Shown: positions 1 through 9,166 of the stretch, piece after piece
Position numbering within the stretch: the first letter of the stretch is position 1
Layout of the letters: each line of letters begins with the position of its first letter
Origin: Gnetum montanum
Taxonomy: Eukaryota > Streptophyta > Gnetopsida > Gnetales > Gnetaceae
Length of the DNA stretch: 64,000 nucleotides
Direction of reading: 5' to 3'
Assembly (NCBI GenBank): GCA_015680685.1
Contig: MNCI01011336.1
Span: 1,877-65,876, forward strand
The notes under the pieces: generated by a model
Database searches by the model: none
What the model saw: the letters and a program-made list of their open reading frames with translations, nothing else
What the model was told of the DNA's origin: nothing
Position numbers and translations under genes: made by a program

Positions 1-31
1 TGCGCGTGATAAAGCGTAAATAATGCATAAC

Positions 32-328
32 TTACGCTTATCACGCAGTGGAGCGTGGTGGAGCGTAAGGAGCGTGCAACTTGAATCATGACCCACGCAC
101 TGGTACGCACCACCGCGTAACGAGCGTAAAGGCCACTTATGTTATGCGCCGTAAGAGAAAGTGCCAACTCGTCGTACCTTTCTGGATTTTGCCTCTGTTT
201 TGGAGCTTATTACGCTCATCACGCTGCCGTGCGTGGTGGAGCGTAAACTTGTCCTTAGACAAAATTCGCCCTTTAACTGTCCTGGAGCCTATTACGCTCA
301 TCACGCTGCCGTGCGTGGTAGAGCGTAA
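32..328. repeat. Three copies of a GC-rich imperfect hairpin
   Basis: Hairpins lie at 32-68, 210-246 and 292-328. Each starts with TTACGCT, carries ATCACGC, and ends with its inverted partner GCGTGGTGGAGCGTAA or a close variant. The last two sit in a longer direct repeat (201-268 and 283-350, 82 bp apart) that also includes CTTGTCCTTAGACAAA, itself with TTGTC/GACAA inverted ends. The GC content stands out against the AT-rich surroundings. Confidence 0.75.
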
Positions 329-578
329 AACTTGTCCTTAGACAAATTCGAGGCGCGTTCTCGCTCAAATTAAGACTCTTTGCCTGAGGCCGACCCGTAA
401 TTTTCACGGTGTTTCACCTTCCTTCTTCCGCCCCTTACATTCTCAACCTTCGCACTTCCAGGTTTAGCAGTGCAACATCGGAGCAGTGGCCGAAGAATGA
501 TGTTGGTGTCTTTACCCCTATGGTGTTTCGCATTCTTTATCAACATCTCTCGGGCAACCCCTCAAAACGTCCATACCC

Positions 579-1244
579 ATGGATGAAAACTTGCTAGCAT
601 ATGAAAAAGCAATCCATTCAATTATGCTTCCCCCCACTACTAAACAACTACAATCTCCACAACTAACATTTCATGATGAGACCATTAAGGATGGCCCAGA
701 AAAGGGTCAGGTGACAACAGTGCCCATGTTCATCACTATTCGGGTCTGCCAGTACAAAATTCGGAGAGTACATGTAGATGACGGAGCCACTGCCAATGTC
801 ATTCCATTCCCTATAGTGAACAAACTGGGTTTGCTTGACTAGATCAATCCCACGACAATGTCATGTTTGAAATCATTTAACGGGGCATGAGTGCAAGTTA
901 AGGGAACAGTGCACATCAACTTTATAGTAGGGGACCAATTCCCCACAAACTCAGTGTTCATCATCATTGAGGAGATGCCCAGCTTCAACCTAATCTTAGG
1001 GAGGTCTTGGTTAGCTCAATTAAGGGCAGTCTCATCACCCATTCATCATGAGATTCACTTGCCCTATGCAGGAGGGGAAGTGATCATCCATGGTGATAAG
1101 ATGATCCCTCAAGTGATTAACAATGTGGAAATGGAACAAGGTTTAGAGATTGAAGTCTCTGAAGATCAAGCCCCTGTTCCAACAGTTGAACAGGCCGACA
1201 CAATGGCCAATGAAAGCTTGACTTGGGCTGAACTACCCTTCTAG
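579..1244 (+). pseudogene. Retropepsin-like protease remnant (Tat/Ogre-like)
   Basis: One frame runs through 579-1244, broken by TAG near 841 and TGA near 888. The active-site segment reads VHVDDGATAN at about 768-797, with DDG where most retropepsins have DTG or DSG. It is followed by the flap-side motif FNLILGRSWLAQLRA at about 985-1030. The order and wording match the protease at 57032-57649, which also has VHVDDGA. In an active element this enzyme would cleave the Gag and Pol polyproteins. An upstream open stretch (409-597) lies in the +1 frame relative to this one. The stops make this copy dead. Confidence 0.75.
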
Positions 1245-1610
1245 GGAGAAGATGGTAGCATAGAGGAATGTTGTAATAAGCCCCCTCGTCCATACACTTC
1301 GCTAAACCTAAAAATGATCAGGAAACAACTACAAAGCTAGCAAATGAACACATTAGCATCAAATGTTATATCAATCCACATTGTTTACTATTATGCAATT
1401 TATGCTCTTTCTGGTCGCATTGTTCTTGTTACACTTTTTGATACGCACCTTGGCCCGAAATGGCCTTAAACTAGTTATAGCCCACTACGGCCTAAAACTG
1501 ACAATTCTATTTATTCTTTTACGCATACGATGGATCGGCCTAAAATGGCCTTAAACTATTAGTGGCCTGCAGTGGCCTAAAATGTGTAACCTTTCTGATG
1601 ATACGCTTCC

Positions 1611-2039
1611 CTTCATAAAATCAAAAAATTAAAATGTTGTTTTACGATCACATTGACCAAAGAACGTTACTCTTTATTCCATTTCATTACAATAAAATGT
1701 TTGGCCAATATCGCCACGCTACACATCCCTTTCGTTACCACCTCCATCTACGTCATTTGACTCCACCTCCACCTCATGAGGATCTTCCTCATAAGGATCT
1801 TCTTTGCACAGTGTCTCTTTATGGGGGTGAGTTCTCTTTGCGGGGCTCCTCCTCATGAGGATCCTCTTCATGAAGATGAGCATCTCTATGGGGCTCTTCC
1901 TCATCAAGTTCCTCTTCATGAGGGCCATCATTTCCATGGTGTTCCTCTTCATGAGGACCCTCTTCATGTCAATCCTACAATTTGACATGAAACAAACATT
2001 AGCATTGCCATCAAAATCACGCATAAGAACAATACAACT
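1611..2039. repeat. CATGAGGA-rich low-complexity minisatellite
   Basis: About 1770-1965 is built from irregular CTTCATGAGGA/CCTCATGAGG units. The perfect palindrome CCTCATGAGG occurs at 1772-1781 and 1851-1860. On the minus strand one frame gives an acidic His/Glu/Asp/Pro-rich repeat, the kind of low-complexity tail found in plant transposon proteins, but no start or stop supports it as a separate gene. The flanks (1611-1770 and 1965-2039) hold nothing I recognise. Confidence 0.6.
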
Positions 2040-3172
2040 GTAACATAGCTTACATGTGATGGTCCTGCATCGGCCGCAAAAGGAATCTATTCTAGGTCGA
2101 CTAACAGGCATCGCATGATCTTGTCCTTAGTGAGCTCAGCCCAAACGCCATCTCCTAGATTAGCTCCAGCCTTTACCTTCCCCTTTTCCATAGGAGTCCA
2201 CCAGCGTGGTTCAGGAAAGAAGGAAGGGACAATAGTCTCCCTGCCAAGAAGGGTTATATCTCTCTTAGGGAAAGCACTCACTGTCACTTGCTCCTAAAAC
2301 TTTTCATATGCTCTAGAAGCACTGATGACATCGAGGAACAGTCAGAGGGACCGCGCTTAAACCATAGAATCCCTGTAATGTTGGTGGTAGGTAGCACATT
2401 CTTGTTTATACATGTGCTTATGGTCTTTCTGTGTCTGCCCCCATTCTTGGACCCTCGTGCTGAAATCCTTCTAGTCTTGATCCTTCTGGGCTAGGAGATC
2501 CATTTGCATCTGTTTCTCGATGAGCTCACGGTTGGCTTGAACATTGTTCCTAGTGACCATCCAATAATGGAAATAGTCAATCATAGTTGTCGACCAATTC
2601 TCGTCATTGGTGTCTCGAGCTTGCAGAAATTTGTTCCAAGACTCAAGGTCCTCAACCCTAGCAGTTAGGGCCATTTTTTCTTTTTCTGATTTCTACAACT
2701 TCTTCCAAAGATCTTCGTTGACATTTTGACACTCCCATAGAGAACGGGCTGAGTGTAATGCACATTTACACATCTCATCATAAAGGCCGCATGGCACTTC
2801 GGTCACCTCTAGTAATGTCTACGTCAACAGGCTCTTTGGGATCCCATTTGAGGCAAGATCCTATAACAAAAAAGACAACAATTAAACGTAATAGAATAAT
2901 GTAATGTCGCAATTTCAATGATTCCTACGTAACAACAGTAACTTATCTATCTCAAGATCGATTCACTCTAAGCAACCGATCATATCATTCACAATGCCTT
3001 CCATAAAGGTGAATTTTTCAGGAGCCTCACCCCAATGTTGAGTTGGGGTTGCTGACAAAGGTACGCCACTATTATTAGAAGTGCCTACTATGTAAAAAAA
3101 ATGAGTTAAACATAGCACAGTAGACAAGGCGAATTGAGATGTTACAACAACAAAACTCACCAGCGACAAACT
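2040..3172 (-). pseudogene. Unrecognised minus-strand coding remnant, possibly spliced
   Basis: On the minus strand three open segments follow each other: about 3100-2963 (containing TPTQHWGEAPEKFTF), 2674-2471 (EDLESWNKFLQARDTNDENW, a hydrophilic helical stretch with a Trp-rich centre), and 2287-2087 (FFPEPRWWTPMEKGK). Between the first two lie AG-ending pyrimidine-rich sequences resembling splice acceptors, and a GTGAGT donor-like site sits near 3155, so the pieces could be exons. I do not recognise the protein. It lies just downstream, in minus-strand sense, of the inverted Athila-type 3' ORF, so it may be an extension of that ORF or a captured host fragment. In-frame stops are present between the segments. 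Confidence 0.35.
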
Positions 3173-4525
3173 ACTCCTCCTTTTCTTCAAATGCTATGGC
3201 CTTTTGTCTTAATTTGTGTCTAATAGTCTTCTGCCTAGGTTTGCTACTACATCTTTCTGCTCATGGTAGCTAGCCTTTATTACTTCTAGTTTTGAGTTTG
3301 CTACTTGGAGTTTCTACAAAGAATCTTTTTGATCTACAAACTCTTTCTCATATAAGGCATAGGTGGCTACTACTTACTATTCTATGTCATTTCTAAGCCT
3401 ACCTACTATTATCATTGCCAAGTTAGCATAACAAAGATTAGCTAACCTCATTTACTCCTTCAAGTCCTCAATTTGTAGGTCTTTATTTTTCACTTTTGCC
3501 TAGTGGACAAGGGTATAATATCCAAAATGGGTTGCCAATTAGGATTTTGCACTAATATGAAATTGATTTTGGCCTTTTTCATTTTGATTTCTTTCTCATT
3601 GATTTGTTTGTACATGCCCACTTAGTCCTAGAATTGTTCCTTGGGCCTCTTATGTTTCTTTTCCTTGTTTTTCCATGCATTGATTTCAATGACTGATTTT
3701 TATTAGATGGTGCATACCTCCTCCATAGATAGGGTTCTATTTTCTCTCGTGAGACAACTCATGTCTTGGTTGACCCTCACCAGTTGTTCCCTTAACTAGT
3801 GGATGCTTCCTTTTAATTTTTTTTTATTTTGCTTCTCCATAGTGATCAACCTTAGGTTGTCAGTAGCAAGTTGCTTATTTCCTTCTTGAACTATGGTAAG
3901 TGCCTTCACATGTGCATATGTCTGGGGTTCAACTATAGAGGCATTCCATATTACTTTCTCCTTTTCATTTGTCAATTATTTATTTTGCTCAATCAATATA
4001 TTGATCTACTCTATTTTGAATTATTCAATTTGCCCAGGTGCAACAAATTATTTGGGATTTCTCCTTTCACCTCTCAGGGATACAAGCTCTTGTAGTTTTA
4101 GAACTTTTTCTTCTACATGCTCTACCTTGGTCTTTACCATGGCTAGTTTTTCTTTGGTAGCTATGAGTTTATATTATACTGTAGTGACATCACTGGAAAT
4201 GTCAAAAAGTGTTGCCATTACTTATCCTATCTACAGTAGCCTATCAAGCACATCCTCATGATCAACAAGAATCATTGAGGTTCTAGCTAACATTTGAGCA
4301 TCTTTAGCTTCAATTAGATCCACCAGTGGTATAATAGTTATGTTGAAGGATTCTTTAGTATGATTGGTGATCACCTTTTCTACTCCCATTGCATCCTGGT
4401 GCTACATTACATCAACTATGGCTTCTTCACTAGTCTTTAACATCACTTGGAATGATGTAGCATTTCCAAAGATCTGTTGTGATCATACCTCTTCTCCTGA
4501 CTGCAATGAAGTTTGTCCACTTGTT
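3173..4525 (-). pseudogene. Inverted Athila-type 3' ORF remnant
   Basis: Read on the minus strand, this aligns with the plus-strand 3' ORF of element A: 4395-4480 corresponds to about 26095-26220, 3890-3960 to about 26650-26710, and 3360-3180 to about 27210-27420. The predicted product is a hydrophilic, probably coiled-coil protein rich in Lys/Glu. It is broken by stops in all frames. The adjoining sequence from about 4530 to 5804 runs on the plus strand, so the ORF has been inverted relative to its own 3' end and LTR. The family resembles the extra ORF that Athila elements carry between pol and the 3' LTR. Its function is unknown. Confidence 0.6.
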
Positions 4526-4529
4526 GGAT

Positions 4530-4917
4530 TAGTTGCCATGTCCATGGGACATGTCAATTCCATCAAACTTTGGTTCATCAACATGGACAGTTCGTGATCC
4601 TAGAGTGAAAAAAGAAAAGCTTTAGGCACTTCTAAATTCATATAGATTCCAAAAGCCTAATGATAAGGGGAAGCAACTAATTGAAGAGCCACCACCACTT
4701 GGAACCACTTAAAGCTACATCTAGCTTCACCAATTTTTGTTATTTGTGTAAAGTTATCATGTCATGAAATGTGTCATGTTTGTAAACTCCATTGCAACAT
4801 TAAAGAGTCATGTATAAAAGAGTTAGTGTCATATAAATATACCTCTCAATTTTGTAAGGAGCTCCATCCTCATTTTGTTTTAACTCAAGGATGAGTTTTC
4901 AGTCAAGCTTGGGGGTA
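4530..4917 (+). mobile_element. Athila-like 3' region with polypurine tract
   Basis: Plus-strand remainder of the same element. It aligns with about 27470-27839 of element A, including the segment encoding GKQ...EEPPP (about 4655-4700 here, 27605-27640 there) and the stretch before the LTR with AACTCAAGGATGAG. The polypurine tract GGGGGTA (4911-4917) abuts the LTR. The ORF end is degraded. Confidence 0.7.
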
Positions 4918-5804
4918 TGATAAATTGATTTTTTTCTCAATCATAATATTGGAGTTGCGATATCGAATCCATGATATTGGGGCACAAGATACAATGTCGT
5001 GTATTTGATATCACAGACATCTGCAAACCTATAAATATAACACTTAGGCACATTATCCACACACAATTTCATTTCACACTTAGTGAAATTATATCAATTT
5101 TTTTCTGAATTTTAGCACTTAGCACTGAGTGTATGCTCGTAGTGTGATGTTTTGTAATTGAATGAAATCTTTATTCTAGTGAAATGTACTTGAACACATT
5201 TCATTCATGAAAATGAAGATCAAGATTACTCTACATCATTACAACATCACTTAGTCTTTATTATTTACACTTGAAATAATTTTCCTATTTTCACTTAGCT
5301 TAATGATTACTGTTTTCATTAGTTACTAATTTACTTTCAATGCATTTTACTATTACCATTGTTAAGCAGAATGAGTACAATTGATCTTGAACACTTAAGT
5401 GTAACTACTTGGTAACCTAGTAGTACTATCACTTAGTACACCTAGTAGTGAGGTACTTGGTAATCCTAGTAGTAGTTATATGAAGTCCAAGGTGTGAACA
5501 AAAGTTTAGGACTAGATGCTCATCACCTAGGCTAGATTAGATTCATTTACTGTTACTTAGAGTTAGAAACCTTTACTCTTACCTTATGTTTTCTAGGACA
5601 ATCATGGCCAACAAAACATCATCTATCATATACCTCATCATGAGTTAAACCATATGCCTTGACTTTACTAGCTCATGTGGGAAGACAATGATCTCGAACT
5701 TTAACCAATTACTCATATAATCACATTTCCTTGTCTACAGAATTCGATCGGGATCATGCGTGAGCACTTGTATGGTTGGGTGTTAAATACTCCATTGCTC
5801 ATCA
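4918..5804 (+). mobile_element. 3' LTR, Athila-like family (887 bp)
   Basis: Starts TGATAAATTG directly after the polypurine tract and ends GCTCATCA, the ends shared by the family. U3 contains several GATATC/GATATT motifs (about 4955-5015) and a TATA box TATAAATATA at 5030-5039. The 3' half shares the conserved blocks seen in every family LTR here: ACTTGGTAACC, repeated GTAGT, and TATGGTTGGG near the end. The next bases (5805-5809, AGGGC) would be the target duplication, but no partner is in the window. No primer-binding site follows, as expected for a 3' LTR. Confidence 0.85.
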
Positions 5805-8385
5805 AGGGCTTAGCAAGGTTACCTCATGTAGTTTTCTAGTGATTACATAATAAAAATGCAAATATGATTATCCTTGAAAGTATGATCATGGTAGAGAGTA
5901 TTTTGGCTATTTTTTGATGGTTATGGTAGGAACACTTTTAATTTACGAAGTTACTAAGGAAAATGAAGACTAAGATCTATTGTGATAGAGACAAAATAAA
6001 ATAAGTGTAAAAAATTCAAATCTTTTTCATAATTTTACTCTATAGGAAAAGCTCAATCCAAAGTTTTTGATAGTTAACAAAAGACATTTTTTTAAAAAAA
6101 TTATCATTAGTAATGAATGTTGTTTTTTTGTTACAATATAAAAATGATAATAATACTAATATTTAGTGCTATATTAATGTATATACCTAATTATTAGGTA
6201 TGTTGATTAGTGTACTAAGCTATGTTGATATGTGTGTCCATGAATTTGAGGCATGGTATTAAATACATTGATATGTGTACTAGTGCAAATGGTTGCATTA
6301 ATGTATGTGCCATTTTTAGTAAACTTTACTAGTTATAGCTTTGGGTAGTTGAAGATAATGCTAAGTGTATATTGATTATAGCTTTGGCAAATGAAGATAA
6401 TGCCAAGTGTATGTAGTTCTTAGCAATATTCATGAAACACATACAGTATAAAAGATTTACTCATACCTCTATACTTGGTCTATTCTCTACTTGGCTACCT
6501 CCATGTTTGCATCAAGTGTATTATATATGCTCTGCTCTAAGTATCTACATAACATAACAAATCATAATGTCAATAATTGATGCTTGTGATAATGATTTTA
6601 TATTTTATATTTTTTTTACTTTTTTATGTTTTACTAATATTTCCTTTGCTTAACTATTTTTCTTCATTGTTTAGGCTTTGTATTTACACTTTGAAATTTC
6701 TTAATTTTTCATTTTATTTTACCTCTATTTTTTTCAAGCTAAGGTTTCTTTCTAAAAATGTTCTTCTTGTTGGATGACTCTTTTTGATCATTGTTTCATT
6801 GTAATGTTATTGTGTGATGCTAATTTGAAGGATCTTTAATTGGTTTTATCTAGATTTTGTTAAGATCACTTCTTTTATAAGATCATTAGTTTAGATTATA
6901 AAAATTTAATTGATTCTTATATGTGATACATTTACTCTAATTATTTGTGACTAAATTTGAAGAAATGAAAAAAAAATTTTAAGAGGAACTATAAACCTAG
7001 ATCTATAGTGGTTGGGACACAAAAAAGTCATATGAGAAACATAATCAAAGATATATACTGAAAAGGTCCAAAAGTTTGATTACCATTTCAAACAAAATGC
7101 AATGCTTCTCTAAAACAAAAAGCTAAACATATCAATTAAGTAATTAAATTATAATAAAATAAAAAATAGCTAAAGTTTCTAAAGTATCTTATCTGCAAAA
7201 ATCCTCTTCCCGAAATATGTCATAGGTCTGTTCATACCAAGGATGGCATTTAATGCCGAGCCTTTTGACCCTTGAAATTGGAAGAGGGCATTGATGGGAG
7301 AGTCAAATCGGCCGGGTAAAATCGGAACCTTTTTTCGTGAATAAAATTTAGAAAATTAAGTAATTCATTTGCCAGACAGATGACCTTAAAAATGAGTTGG
7401 TACAGACATCTGTGATAGTCACACTGGTCATATTTAAGAGTTGGCGTAAAACTACAGCCCATTTGGAGCTCTAGCAATTACGGATTGTTTTTTAGTGTCT
7501 GTCCAATATTTAATACTGTATATGTTTTGATTTTACAAAATCATGCAAATAAAGGAAATTTTAAAATATTATTTTTGAAAATATTTATTTTCAAAACTGC
7601 AATCATCTTTTTTTATAAAACTATCATTATGCTATAAACAAGAGCTCAGCTTATACTTTGTCTTAGCTAAGTTGCAAAAACATCTGTGCATGAACAAAGT
7701 TAGGCATATGAAGATTTTAATGGCTATTTAGTAAATCTAAAACGTAGCTAAAACTTACATTTCCATTTATTGCCCAAATTAATATAAAGCTGAATAAAAC
7801 TCTAAGTCACTGTAATTCGAAATTAGATTAGATGTATATCTGTAAATATTTTTTAGCAAGAGCTATAAGGGCTTGTAGCATAATTCTATTAGAAAATTAA
7901 GGAGAAATAGTAAAATATATTTATTTCTCTATTAAAGCTCTTTCTCCTTTAACGGGTCAGTCACGTGTCATGCCTTTTGCTTGGTATGGGTAACTATGAC
8001 CATTTGACTGGCCAAGTTGTATACCTGGAAATTGCCACATAATTTATTATTGTTTCTTTTGGGAAGCCATGGTCTTTGATAATTAATTCAGTTGCACATG
8101 GTTTCCAGCTAGCTGCAACTGTGGGTAGGGTTGTGAGTGTTCATGTGAATGCCACATCAGTTTAAACTAAAACCCATAACATCAATTTAAATTAAAACTC
8201 ACCACATTATTAAAAACAATGCATGTGACATAATATAGATCATAGTCATTTGACTGCTTCAAATATTAGCTATGCTATGATCCAAAAACCATTACATATA
8301 ACTTGAGCCTTGAGGTGGGAGGTGAAGAAGGCTTCTTGTGGAAGAATTAAACAAGAGTGTTCCACCAGAAGACTTCACCCCACTA
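5805..8385. other. AT-rich intergenic DNA, no gene recognised
   Basis: AT-rich sequence with only short, unconvincing open frames. I see no transposon termini, RNA gene or conserved protein. A G-box core CACGTG lies at 7972-7977, about 1.2 kb upstream of the thaumatin-like gene and too far to assign to it with confidence. The stretch may contain unrecognised old repeats. Confidence 0.5.
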
Positions 8386-8490
8386 CAGAAATATGCAAAA
8401 GCAAAGATAGAATTGAACCCCACTGCAGAAATATGCAAAAGCAAAGATAGAATTGAAGCAGAAATATGCAAAAGCGAAGATAGAATTGAA
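8386..8490. repeat. Three-copy 32 bp tandem repeat
   Basis: Units at 8386-8417, 8426-8457 and 8459-8490 share CAGAAATATGCAAAAGC followed by AAGATAGAATTGAA; the third has one G for A. Spacing is 40 bp, then 33 bp, the first two being followed by CCCCACTG or similar. A short plus-strand frame (8338-8544) runs through the array but looks like a by-product of the repeat. It lies about 680 bp upstream of the thaumatin-like start codon. Confidence 0.9.
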
Positions 8491-8631
8491 CCCCACCGAA
8501 AAGTAAATAAAAGTAGTCTTTTGACCACTACCTTACCACACTGATTAACGGATAGTGATAAAGCACGTGCATAAAAGCATTATGCTTAATTATCTTTCTT
8601 ACAAGCAACAAAATATATAGTGTATAATAAA

Positions 8632-8809
8632 AACTGTAAGTTTTTACAAATAATAAAACTTCAATTTCAGTAATAACATATCTTTCTGAGAAAAAATACA
8701 ATGAACAAAAAAATATACTGCTTAATAAATTCTATAAGTGTTCGCACATAATGAAACTTCAATTTCAATAATAGCACATAATGAAGCTTCAATTTCAATA
8801 AAAGCACAT
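8632..8809. repeat. AT-rich imperfect duplication with 30 bp tandem
   Basis: Two 30 bp units (8744-8773 and 8774-8803) begin GCACATAATGAA and contain CTTCAATTTCAATAA. A related copy with ACTTCAATTTCAGTAA lies near 8656-8675 in a longer, roughly 100 bp imperfect duplication. A G-box core CACGTG occurs just before, at 8564-8569. Confidence 0.8.
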
Positions 8810-8929
8810 TTCAGACTGAGCTAAAAATGTTCCCGAAAAGAAATGGGGATAGAGGGTCAATGCCGTCGGCGAGGTGCTGGCAGAAATAACTGTTACGAAA
8901 AAGTCGCTGCAACGCCATTAACGCAAAAA

Positions 8930-9060
8930 GTAAGGCCGCCCTAACCCGCGAAATTCGGACCCAGCATCCAATCAGATCACGGAAGCCATGACTCGTTAGC
9001 TTGACTGATTTGCAGGGAAGTACGCTATAAATGGAAGCCCAGACCGTGCAATGTTTCCCA
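8930..9060 (+). promoter_or_regulatory. Core promoter of the thaumatin-like gene
   Basis: TATA box TATAAATG at 9026-9033, preceded by a CCAAT box at 8968-8972 and by a TTGAC W-box core at 9001-9005 (TTGACT). A GCCGCC core lies at 8935-8940. From the TATA position transcription would begin near 9056-9062, giving a 5' UTR of about 105-110 nt before the ATG at 9167. W-box (WRKY) and GCC (ERF) cores are usual in pathogenesis-related promoters, but such short motifs also occur by chance. GC content is clearly higher than in the flanks. Confidence 0.7.
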
Positions 9061-9166
9061 CACTGCTTGGAAAAATTTAGGCTGTTCTCTGTTTGCTAAC
9101 CTCAAACTGGTAATTAGCTAAGCGCTACTAATAGCTTCATCTTCTCCAAACATACAGATCAAAGAC

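Larger units (their letters stand above)
1..1610 (+). mobile_element. Tat/Ogre-like Ty3 element fragment, left end beyond window
   Basis: A degraded Ty3/gypsy fragment of the same family as the element at 51995-61640. From about 588 onward it aligns with 57190-58140 of that element: the stretch before the protease, the protease, an acidic tail, then noncoding DNA with GGCCTAAAATGGCC-type repeats (about 1451-1590 here, about 58090-58140 there). Upstream of about 588 I see no match to that element's gag, so this copy is recombinant, truncated or from a diverged subfamily. No reverse transcriptase, RNase H or integrase follows the protease. No LTR boundary is visible. Confidence 0.7.

Noticed and set aside
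1719-2111. 130-codon minus-strand frame
   Set aside because: Mostly the out-of-phase translation of the CATGAGGA minisatellite; repetitive Met/Lys/Arg content without domain.
7250-7477. 75-codon minus-strand frame in the intergenic region
   Set aside because: No recognisable domain, AT-rich codon content and no promoter or splice context.
7972-8569. G-box motifs (7972-7977, 8564-8569) as regulators of the thaumatin-like gene
   Set aside because: Six-base motifs 0.6-1.2 kb upstream occur by chance too often to be claimed without expression data.
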